Shown here one piece after another: positions 1-5,703 of a stretch of 7,041 bases of DNA. The DNA comes from DATLZC01 sp037444005 (GTDB lineage: Bacteria; Chloroflexota; Dehalococcoidia; DSTF01; JACRBR01). Position 1 is the first letter of the stretch, and each line of letters begins with the position of its first letter. The notes under the pieces were generated by a model. The model did not search any database. It was not told where the DNA came from and was given only the letters and a program-made list of their open reading frames with translations. The position numbers were made by a program, and so were the translations under genes. Location of the stretch: positions 1 to 7,041 of the forward strand of contig JBBING010000107.1 of NCBI GenBank assembly GCA_037444005.1, in the 5' to 3' direction.

Positions 1-54
1 CCTACCCCGCCTCATCTCTAGTGTGGTGTACGGGATCTATCTGGACCAGCTCAC

Positions 55-91
55 CGCGGCGGCGGGCCCCCACCGTGTGCCGGCCGCCGCG
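55..91. repeat. 9-bp GC-rich inverted repeat upstream of the rpsB promoter
   Basis: CGCGGCGGC at 55-63 is exactly complementary to GCCGCCGCG at 83-91, with 19 nt between the arms. No T-run follows the right arm; the sequence goes straight into AGCGCATGG and the -10 element. The right arm covers the place where a -35 hexamer would lie for the promoter at 98-106. It could be the terminator stem of an upstream gene lying left of the window, or an operator-like site, or chance in GC-rich DNA. The pairing is seen directly; the role is not established. Confidence 0.4.
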
Positions 92-97
92 AGCGCA

Positions 98-106
98 TGG
101 TATACT
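98..106 (+). promoter_or_regulatory. Extended -10 promoter of the rpsB operon
   Basis: TGGTATACT at 98-106 has the TGn extension directly followed by TATACT, which matches the sigma70-type -10 consensus TATAAT at five of six positions. No good -35 hexamer sits 17 nt upstream (78-83 reads TGCCGG), as is common for extended -10 promoters. Transcription would start near 112-114, about 100 nt before the rpsB start codon. It is the most AT-rich hexamer in an otherwise very GC-rich intergenic region and points the right way, so I consider it the likely main promoter of the operon. No transcript data are available here. Confidence 0.6.
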
Positions 107-112
107 GCCGCC

Positions 113-154
113 GGCCCGAACGGGCCAATCATTTCGAAGGGGCCGCCGGGCCCC
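113..154 (+). promoter_or_regulatory. rpsB leader with two GC-rich hairpins
   Basis: The predicted 5' leader begins almost exactly at a hairpin: GGCCC (113-117), loop GAAC, GGGCC (122-126). After a short AT-richer spacer (127-138) a second hairpin follows: GGGGCC (139-144), loop GCCG, GGCCCC (149-154). The arms are interchangeable: GGGCC at 122-126 can also pair with GGCCC at 149-153, and GGCCC at 113-117 with GGGCC at 140-144, so two exclusive folds are possible. In E. coli, S2 represses its own rpsB-tsf mRNA through the leader; a similar role here is inference from position only. No T-run marks either hairpin as a terminator. I do not recognise a catalogued leader family. Confidence 0.4.
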
Positions 155-203
155 TCGGCGATCCAGGGCAACGCACACCCCGCGACCCTCGGAGACACAG
201 TAC

Positions 204-210
204 AGGAGGT
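204..210 (+). promoter_or_regulatory. Strong Shine-Dalgarno that decides the rpsB TTG start
   Basis: AGGAGGT at 204-210 is a near-perfect anti-16S match. It lies 5 nt before TTG at 216 but 23 nt before the first in-frame ATG at 234, so the rare TTG is the better start. A GTG at 212 is in a different frame. Confidence 0.8.
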
Positions 211-215
211 AGTGG

Positions 216-1016
216 TTGGCAGCGCCTGTCACAATGAAACAGCTTCTAGAGGCGGGCGTCCACTTCGGACATCAGACCCGCCGCTGGGACCCCCGAATGC
301 GTCCGTTCATCTTCACCGAACGCAACGGCATCCACATCATCGACCTTCAGCAGACCGTGACGCGCCTCGCCGAGGCCATGGACTTCGTCCGTGACCTCGT
401 CGCTGACGGCCAGGATGTCCTTTTCGTAGGGACCAAGAAGCAGGCGCAGGAGGTCATCGAGGTCGAGGCCAAGCGCGCCCAGATGCCCTACGTGACCAAC
501 CGGTGGCTAGGCGGCACGCTCACCAACTTCGAGACCATCTCCCGCCGGATTGAGTACCTCATCCGGCTGGAGGACCAGCTCGCTCGTGGCGAATTCCAGA
601 ACCTCCCGAAGAAGGAGGTCCTGCGCATTCACGACCAGATCGATCGCCTCAACCGTTACTTCGGCGGAATCAAGACGATGACGCGCCTGCCCGGCGCGCT
701 GTTCATCGTGGACCCCACGATGGAGCGCATCGCCGTCGCCGAAGCCATCCGCATGAAGATCCCCATCGTCGCCATGTGCGACACGAACTCGAACCCCGAC
801 GAGATCGACTACCCGATCCCGTCGAACGACGACGCGATCCGCGCGGTGAAGCTCATCACGTCGCGCATCGCCGACGCCGTCCTCGACGGCCTCGCGATGC
901 GCGAGTACGCGGGCGAGGCCGGGTACCAGGTGACCGAGGAAGAGATGACCGGCGGGTACTCCGCGTCGCCTGAGGACGAGGCTGTGGCCGCAGTCGCCGG
1001 AGAGGAAGAAGAGTAG
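216..1016 (+). CDS. rpsB: 30S ribosomal protein S2
   Basis: Structural protein of the small ribosomal subunit, bound near the mRNA exit side; it helps S1 join in many bacteria. The product is 266 residues against about 240-255 for most S2 proteins. The first S2 signature is at about residues 10-24 (LLEAGVHFGHQTRRW), followed by NGIHIIDLQQT near 37-47; the second signature region starts at P159 (PGALFIVDP) and runs to the DTNSNP segment. The last 25 or so residues are a low-complexity acidic tail ending in four glutamates, which accounts for the extra length. Start is TTG at 216, chosen because AGGAGGT sits 5 nt upstream; the alternative ATG at 234 would remove six residues. It is the first gene of the operon, ends 12 nt before tsf, and its stop codon overlaps the tsf Shine-Dalgarno. 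S2 autoregulation is known in E. coli; here only the structured leader hints at it. Confidence 0.97.
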   Translation: MAAPVTMKQLLEAGVHFGHQTRRWDPRMRPFIFTERNGIHIIDLQQTVTRLAEAMDFVRDLVADGQDVLFVGTKKQAQEVIEVEAKRAQMPYVTNRWLGGTLTNFETISRRIEYLIRLEDQLARGEFQNLPKKEVLRIHDQIDRLNRYFGGIKTMTRLPGALFIVDPTMERIAVAEAIRMKIPIVAMCDTNSNPDEIDYPIPSNDDAIRAVKLITSRIADAVLDGLAMREYAGEAGYQVTEEEMTGGYSASPEDEAVAAVAGEEEE

Positions 1017-1028
1017 GAGACGGGACGC

Positions 1029-1532
<504 letters not shown>

Positions 1533-1555
1533 CCGCACAGGGAGGTCGAACCGCC

Positions 1556-2362
1556 ATGGGCGCCGCGTATCACCGCATCCTGCTCAAGGTCAGCGGGGAG
1601 GCGCTCATGGGCGACCGGCCGTTCGGCTTCGACCCCGACACCGTCAACTCCATCGCCCGCCAGATCAAGGAAGCGAAAGCCTCGGGGCTCGAGATCGCGG
1701 TGGTCGTGGGCGCTGGTAACATCTTCAGGGGAAGTGACGCCAGTGAGCAGTTGGGGATGGACCGGGCGACGGCCGACTACGCCGGCATGCTCGGGACGAT
1801 CCTGAACAGCCTCGTCCTCCAGGACGCCCTCGAACACCTGGGGGTCCCCGTGCGGACGCAGTCGGCCATCACGGTGCAGGCCGTCGCGGAGCCGTACATC
1901 CGGCGTCGCGCGATCCGGCACCTCGAGAAGGGTCGCGTGGTCATCTTCGCCGCCGGCACCGGCAACCCCTTCATGACCACCGACACCGCGGCGGCCCTGC
2001 GCGCCATCGAGATCGACGCGGACGTGCTGCTCATGAGCAAGAACCGGGTCGACGGCGTGTACGACAGCGATCCGCGTAAGAACCCCAACGCTCGGCGGTT
2101 CGACTTCCTGACCTACATGGACGCCATCAACCGGCGGCTAGAGATCATGGACAGCACGGCGCTCTCGCTCTGCATGGAGAACGACCTGCCGATCGTCGTG
2201 TTCGACATCGCGGCGCCCGATGGCATCCTTCGCGCCGCCCGGGGCGACGCTATCGGTACCCTGGTGAGCAGCCGCGAACGGGCGAGCGCGCGGAGCGCGG
2301 GCGATGCAGCGCAGACATTGCGAACGGCCGCCGGCGCGAGCGATAAATCGGACGAGGTCTGA
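1556..2362 (+). CDS. pyrH: UMP kinase (uridylate kinase)
   Basis: Phosphorylates UMP to UDP with ATP, the step that feeds pyrimidine nucleotides and UDP-sugars for the cell wall; bacterial UMP kinases are hexamers of the amino-acid-kinase fold, usually regulated by GTP and UTP. The phosphate-binding KVSGEAL is at about 11-17, a glycine-rich loop GAGNIFRG at 52-59, then MDRATADYAGMLGT, AAGTGNPFMTTDTAAALRA from 132, and VDGVYDSDP with MDSTA further on. The wording closely resembles the Gram-positive (Bacillus) type rather than E. coli. Many homologues read GGGN where this one has GAGN (A53). The core ends near residue 238 (GTLVS), and a polar, alanine-rich tail of about 30 residues follows, making 268 rather than about 240. 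Start ATG has GGAGGT 9 nt upstream. The end of the tail encodes the frr ribosome-binding site, and frr begins 2 nt after the stop. Confidence 0.96.
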   Translation: MGAAYHRILLKVSGEALMGDRPFGFDPDTVNSIARQIKEAKASGLEIAVVVGAGNIFRGSDASEQLGMDRATADYAGMLGTILNSLVLQDALEHLGVPVRTQSAITVQAVAEPYIRRRAIRHLEKGRVVIFAAGTGNPFMTTDTAAALRAIEIDADVLLMSKNRVDGVYDSDPRKNPNARRFDFLTYMDAINRRLEIMDSTALSLCMENDLPIVVFDIAAPDGILRAARGDAIGTLVSSRERASARSAGDAAQTLRTAAGASDKSDEV

Positions 2363-2364
2363 GC

Positions 2365-2922
2365 ATGGTCGAGCAGATTCTCAAAGACGCCCGAATCCGA
2401 ATGCAGAAGGCGGCTGACGCCCTGCAGCGAGAGCTCGCCACGCTGCGCACGGGACGCGCCAGCCCGGCGCTGGTCGAGCACATCAAGGTGGACTACTACG
2501 GGGTGCCGACGCCGCTCAACCAGCTCGCCACCATCACCATCCCGGAGGCGCGGCTCATCACCATTCAGCCCTACGACCGCAACTGCGTCACCGCCATCGA
2601 GAAGGCGATCCAGAAGTCCGATCTCGGGCTGACGCCTTCCACCGACGGCACGGTGATCCGGCTCGTCATCCCCCAGCTCACGGAGGACCGCCGCCGGGAA
2701 TTGGCGAAGGTGGTCCACAAGAAGGTGGAGGAGGCGCGAGTCGCCGTGCGCAACGTGCGGCGCGACGCCCTCGAGCACCTGCGGAAGGCGATGAAGGAGA
2801 AGCAGATCTCCGAGGACGAAGAGCGCCGCGCGCAGGAGCAGTTGCAGAAGACGACCGACCAGATGATCGCGGAGGTCGACCGCATCGGTCAGGCCAAGGA
2901 GCGCGAACTCCTCGAGGTGTAG
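2365..2922 (+). CDS. frr: Ribosome recycling factor
   Basis: With EF-G it splits post-termination ribosomes into subunits, freeing mRNA and tRNA. The length, 185 residues, is standard. The sequence has the expected layout: N-terminal helix of the three-helix bundle (RMQKAADALQRELATLRTGRASPALVEHI), the small beta domain with VDYYGVPTPLNQLA and the LGLTPSTDGTVIRL stretch, then the long C-terminal helical hairpin with LTEDRRRELAK, RNVRRDALEHLRK and EDEERRAQEQLQKTTD. The arginines of RNVRRDA belong to the conserved ribosome-contact region of the family. Start ATG has GAGGT at 2354-2358 inside the end of pyrH, 6 nt upstream, so translation is probably coupled with pyrH. pyrH-frr adjacency is among the most conserved gene pairs in bacteria. 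Nothing appears broken or unusual. Confidence 0.97.
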   Translation: MVEQILKDARIRMQKAADALQRELATLRTGRASPALVEHIKVDYYGVPTPLNQLATITIPEARLITIQPYDRNCVTAIEKAIQKSDLGLTPSTDGTVIRLVIPQLTEDRRRELAKVVHKKVEEARVAVRNVRRDALEHLRKAMKEKQISEDEERRAQEQLQKTTDQMIAEVDRIGQAKERELLEV

Positions 2923-2930
2923 ACGACCCG

Positions 2931-3707
2931 ATGGTCGCGGAGCGCGTCCCCACGCCGGTCTGTCCCCTGCCCAAGATCGAGCGGGTTCCCGTGCACGTCG
3001 CCATCATCATGGACGGGAACGGACGCTGGGCGCAGGAACGCGGGCTGTCGCGCCAGGCGGGACATCGCGCGGGCACCGAGAACATCCGGCGCATCATCGA
3101 AACGTTCGGCGAGTACGGCGTCAAGGTCCTGACCCTGTACGCCTTCTCGACGGAGAACTGGGGACGCCCCAAGGCCGAGGTGCGGGGCCTCATGCGGCTT
3201 CTGGTGCGCGTGCTCAACCGCGAGGTCCGCATCCTCCACGAGAACGGCGTCCGGCTCGTGCACCTGGGACGCCTCGATGCGCTCGACGAGCACATCCGCC
3301 GCCGGGTAGAGGAGGCCATCGAGCTCACGCGGAACAACGACCGCATGACCGTCGCCGTCGCCTTCAACTACGGCGGCCGGGCCGAGATCGTCGACGCGGT
3401 GCGCCGGATCATCGCGGACGGCGTGCGCCCCGAGGACGTCGACGAAGCCCTCATCGCGTCGTATCTCTACACCGCCGGACTTCCCGACCCGGATCTGATT
3501 ATCCGGACGGCCGGCGAGATGCGTCTCTCGAACTTCCTCCTGTGGCAGGGGGCGTACGCCGAATACTACTCGACGCCGACGTACTGGCCTGACTTCGACG
3601 AACGCGAGATCGCGTTGGCGCTGGAGGCGTACAGCCGACGGCTGCGAAAGTTCGGCGGCCTGGCGCCGGCGGCCAACGGCAGAGCCTCCCGGCGAGCCGC
3701 CCGCTAG
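2931..3707 (+). CDS. uppS: Isoprenyl transferase, probably undecaprenyl diphosphate synthase
   Basis: Cis-prenyltransferase that adds isopentenyl diphosphate units to farnesyl diphosphate to make the C55 carrier lipid used for peptidoglycan and other envelope polymers; acts at the membrane face. Motifs: HVAIIMDGNGRWA at 22-34 with catalytic D28, the AGHRAG stretch at 43-48, LYAFSTENW ending at W77 with S73 and N76 of the active site, and the IPP-binding RTAGEMRLSNF at 192-202 (R192, R198, S200), then TYWPDF. A194 stands where glycine or serine is usual in RTxGE; the key arginines and glutamate are present. The 258-residue product carries a short basic tail after GGLAP. Start ATG has GAGGTG at 2914-2919 inside frr, 11 nt upstream. 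Chain length cannot be read from sequence, so a shorter or longer cis-polyprenyl product remains possible. The neighbours dxr and ispG supply its substrate pathway. Confidence 0.95.
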   Translation: MVAERVPTPVCPLPKIERVPVHVAIIMDGNGRWAQERGLSRQAGHRAGTENIRRIIETFGEYGVKVLTLYAFSTENWGRPKAEVRGLMRLLVRVLNREVRILHENGVRLVHLGRLDALDEHIRRRVEEAIELTRNNDRMTVAVAFNYGGRAEIVDAVRRIIADGVRPEDVDEALIASYLYTAGLPDPDLIIRTAGEMRLSNFLLWQGAYAEYYSTPTYWPDFDEREIALALEAYSRRLRKFGGLAPAANGRASRRAAR

Positions 3708-3713
3708 CCGGCC

Positions 3714-4502
3714 ATGTTGAGGCAACGGGTCGCCACGGCGGTCGTCGGCGTCCCGGTCATCTTCCTCCTCATCCGCGTCGGCGGGCCATGGTACACGGCG
3801 GCGCTCGCAGCCGTCGTCGCAGCCGCGATCCTCGAGTTCCAGTCCATCCACCACCGCTGGTTCTACCCCCTTCCGACGCTCACGGCCGCCATCGGCGCTG
3901 CCATGGTCGCCGGGGCCCGCATCGACGCCGTATGGCTCGTATGGTTCACCTTCGCGGCGATCGTCATCCCCCTGGTCTGGGTGACGCTGTTCCATCCGGT
4001 GGAAGCCGGCCTCGACGACTGGCTCTGGGCGCTCGGAGGCACGCTGTACATCGGGTTTCTCGGGGCGCACTTTCAGCTTCTACGCGATCTCGGTTCGAAG
4101 GGCGACTGGGTGTTCCTCGCCGTCCTCGGCACCTACGCGACCGACACTGCGGCGTACTTCGTCGGCCGCGCCGTAGGCCGTCACCGCATGGCCCCGCGCA
4201 TCAGCCCGGGCAAGACGTGGGAAGGCACGGCGGGTGGCTACGCCGCGGGCTTCGGCGGCGTGCTGCTGTTCAATTACTACCTGGGGCTGCGAATCGAGGC
4301 CGCGCTCATCGTCCCACTCGCGCTCCTGGTCCCGCTGGCGGCGATTCTGGGCGACCTCGCCGAGTCGATGATGAAGCGGGGCCTCCACGTCAAGGACACG
4401 AGCCATCTCATTCCGGGCCACGGCGGCATCGTCGACCGGATGGACAGCCTGCTGTTCACGGTGCCCGTCGTGTACTATTTCGCGACGTGGGTGGTCCCAT
4501 GA
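3714..4502 (+). CDS. cdsA: Phosphatidate cytidylyltransferase (CDP-diacylglycerol synthase)
   Basis: Integral membrane enzyme that joins CTP and phosphatidic acid into CDP-diacylglycerol, the branch point to most phospholipids. The 262-residue protein is made of many hydrophobic stretches (for example about 6-20, 28-40, 72-90, 132-150, 195-213, 245-260; roughly eight or nine membrane segments). The family signature is complete at 218-244: SMMKR, KD, the segment SHLIPGHGG and DRMD, fitting the PROSITE CDS pattern at every position I can check. SPGKTWEG at 164-171 is the other conserved block. Start ATG at 3714 is 6 nt after uppS; I see no convincing Shine-Dalgarno, so translation is probably coupled to uppS termination. 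Its TGA stop overlaps the dxr ATG. The length matches the family and nothing looks damaged. Confidence 0.95.
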   Translation: MLRQRVATAVVGVPVIFLLIRVGGPWYTAALAAVVAAAILEFQSIHHRWFYPLPTLTAAIGAAMVAGARIDAVWLVWFTFAAIVIPLVWVTLFHPVEAGLDDWLWALGGTLYIGFLGAHFQLLRDLGSKGDWVFLAVLGTYATDTAAYFVGRAVGRHRMAPRISPGKTWEGTAGGYAAGFGGVLLFNYYLGLRIEAALIVPLALLVPLAAILGDLAESMMKRGLHVKDTSHLIPGHGGIVDRMDSLLFTVPVVYYFATWVVP

Positions 4503-5671
4503 CCGGCGTCGTCGTCCTCGGAAGCACGGGCTCTATCGGCCGCCAGACGCTCGACGTGATCCGCCGGCTTCGGGCGCGCTTTCGCGTCGTTGGCCTGGCG
4601 GCGGGCGAGAACCACACGCTGCTGGAAGACCAGGTTCACGAGTTCCGGCCCGCGCTGGTGTGGTGCGCGAACGAGCGCCGCCACATGGAGCTGAAGGCGG
4701 CGTCCGGCCGGCCCGACACCCGCTGGGCGCCGATGACCGAGATGGCGTCGCACCCGGAGGCCGACATCGTCGTCGTGGCCACGTCGGGTGTGGCGGGACT
4801 CGAGCCGACCCTGGCTGCGCTCGAGGCGGGCAAGGCCGTCGCGCTCGCGAACAAAGAAGTCCTGGTTATGGCCGGAAGCATTGTCACGCGCACGGCCGCG
4901 CAGCACGGAGGCCAGATCCGGCCCGTCGACAGCGAGCACAGCGCCATCTGGCAGTGCCTGTGGGGAGAGGACCCGGGGACCGTCGAGCGCCTGATCCTCA
5001 CCGCATCCGGCGGAGCGTTCCGCGATCGTACGCCGGAAGAGCTCGAGCGGGTGACGCCGGCGGAGGCCCTGCGCCACCCCACCTGGCAGATGGGGCGAAA
5101 GATCACCATCGATTCGGCGACGCTGTTGAACAAAGGCCTCGAGGCCATCGAAGCGCGGTGGCTCTTCGACGTGCCGCTCGAGCGCATCGAGGTGGTCCTG
5201 CATCGCGAGAGCATTGTGCACTCGCTCGTAGAGTTCCGAGACGGCAGCGTGAAGGCGCAACTGGGGGAGCCCGACATGCGCCTCCCCATTCAGATCGCGC
5301 TCACGTATCCGGAGCGCGTGCCGCTCGACGCGACCCCCCGGCTGGACCTCGCGAAGCTCGGCGCTCTGCACTTCGCGCCGCCCGACTTCAAACGGTATCC
5401 ATGTCTCCAGATCGCGCTGCAGGCGGGACGGGCCGGCGGTACCGCCCCGGCGGCGCTGGTCGCCGCAGACGAGGTCGCCGTCGAGGCGTTCCTGTGCGGC
5501 GACATCCCGTTCACCGCCATCGCTCGGGTGCTTTCGAACACGTTGGAGCGCCACACGAACGTTTCCGAGCCGACGCTCGTTCACATTCAGGAAGCCGCGG
5601 CCGCGGCGCGCGAGGAGGCGCAGCGTCAGGTCGCGCGGTGGTCCGGAAGAGCCCCGTCCCGTCGGAGATGA
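4499..5671 (+). CDS. dxr: 1-deoxy-D-xylulose 5-phosphate reductoisomerase
   Basis: Second enzyme of the MEP pathway: converts 1-deoxy-D-xylulose 5-phosphate to 2-C-methyl-D-erythritol 4-phosphate using NADPH and a divalent metal, in the cytoplasm. The 390 residues are of normal length. NADPH-binding GSTGSIG is at 8-14 and ANKE follows in the first domain. The metal ligands are D144 and E146 (VDSEHSAIW) and E215 (NKGLEAIEARWLF). The mobile loop HPTWQMG carries the active-site tryptophan. Minor wording differences: HRES where many homologues have HPQS, and VAADEVAV where NAANEVAV is common. Start ATG at 4499 overlaps the cdsA TGA (ATGA), typical of translational coupling. The reading frame is open for 711 nt upstream of this ATG, but that part is a shadow of cdsA, and the protein aligns from MTGVVVLGSTG. 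A GTG at 4487 is a weaker alternative start. The Shine-Dalgarno is weak. Confidence 0.97.
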   Translation: MTGVVVLGSTGSIGRQTLDVIRRLRARFRVVGLAAGENHTLLEDQVHEFRPALVWCANERRHMELKAASGRPDTRWAPMTEMASHPEADIVVVATSGVAGLEPTLAALEAGKAVALANKEVLVMAGSIVTRTAAQHGGQIRPVDSEHSAIWQCLWGEDPGTVERLILTASGGAFRDRTPEELERVTPAEALRHPTWQMGRKITIDSATLLNKGLEAIEARWLFDVPLERIEVVLHRESIVHSLVEFRDGSVKAQLGEPDMRLPIQIALTYPERVPLDATPRLDLAKLGALHFAPPDFKRYPCLQIALQAGRAGGTAPAALVAADEVAVEAFLCGDIPFTAIARVLSNTLERHTNVSEPTLVHIQEAAAAAREEAQRQVARWSGRAPSRRR

Positions 5672-5684
5672 GCGGACGCGGGAC
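5656..5684 (+). other. Possible stem-loop across the dxr stop codon
   Basis: GTCCCG at 5656-5661 is complementary to CGGGAC at 5679-5684 with 17 nt between; a further TC/GA pair (5662-5663 with 5675-5676) is possible across a 2-nt bulge. It spans the dxr TGA and lies at the widest junction of the operon. No U-run follows, so it is not a standard intrinsic terminator. It might stall ribosomes, protect an mRNA end or be chance; six base pairs are weak evidence in GC-rich DNA. Confidence 0.22.
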
Positions 5685-5691
5685 TAGCGTG

Positions 5692-5697
5692 TAAGCT
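5692..5697 (+). promoter_or_regulatory. Possible -10 hexamer just before rseP
   Basis: TAAGCT at 5692-5697 fits the loose TAnnnT form of a -10 element and ends 6 nt before the rseP GTG at 5704. If used, transcription would start at or near the GTG, giving a leaderless mRNA. That would fit the absence of a Shine-Dalgarno in the 32-nt dxr/rseP gap. The -35 position (5669-5674, TGAGCG) is poor, so this is speculative. Confidence 0.2.
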
Positions 5698-5703
5698 GTT
5701 GTT

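Noticed and set aside
1..54. Possible tRNA or other RNA gene end at the left edge
   Set aside because: I could not find a T-loop, acceptor pairing or CCA end; nothing supportable.
55..91. Inverted repeat as a standard intrinsic terminator
   Set aside because: No T-run follows the right arm and no upstream gene end is visible; kept only as an unexplained repeat.
2..232. Antisense small open frame across the upstream region
   Set aside because: Arginine- and glycine-rich shadow with no ribosome site that I can see; it covers the hairpins and promoter of rpsB.
2..394. Forward open frame running through the leader into rpsB, which could be the end of an upstream gene
   Set aside because: It overlaps the promoter, the Shine-Dalgarno and rpsB itself in a different frame, and the translation (AAAGPHRVPAAASAW and on) shows no family features.
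2889..4070. Antisense open frame of 393 codons across uppS and cdsA
   Set aside because: The product is rich in Asp, Arg, Glu and Val with no recognisable motif; it mirrors the codon pattern of strongly coding genes on the other strand.
4487..4489. GTG as the dxr start
   Set aside because: It would add four residues (MGGP) before a standard N-terminus and has no better ribosome site than the ATG that overlaps the cdsA stop.
3788..4498. Open frame upstream of and in frame with dxr that would extend it by 237 residues
   Set aside because: It overlaps cdsA in another frame, has the arginine- and proline-rich look of GC-rich shadow translation, and the DXR family alignment begins at the ATG at 4499.
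4475..5584. Antisense open frame of 369 codons across dxr
   Set aside because: It lies entirely opposite a complete, well-conserved dxr and has low-complexity composition with no family resemblance.
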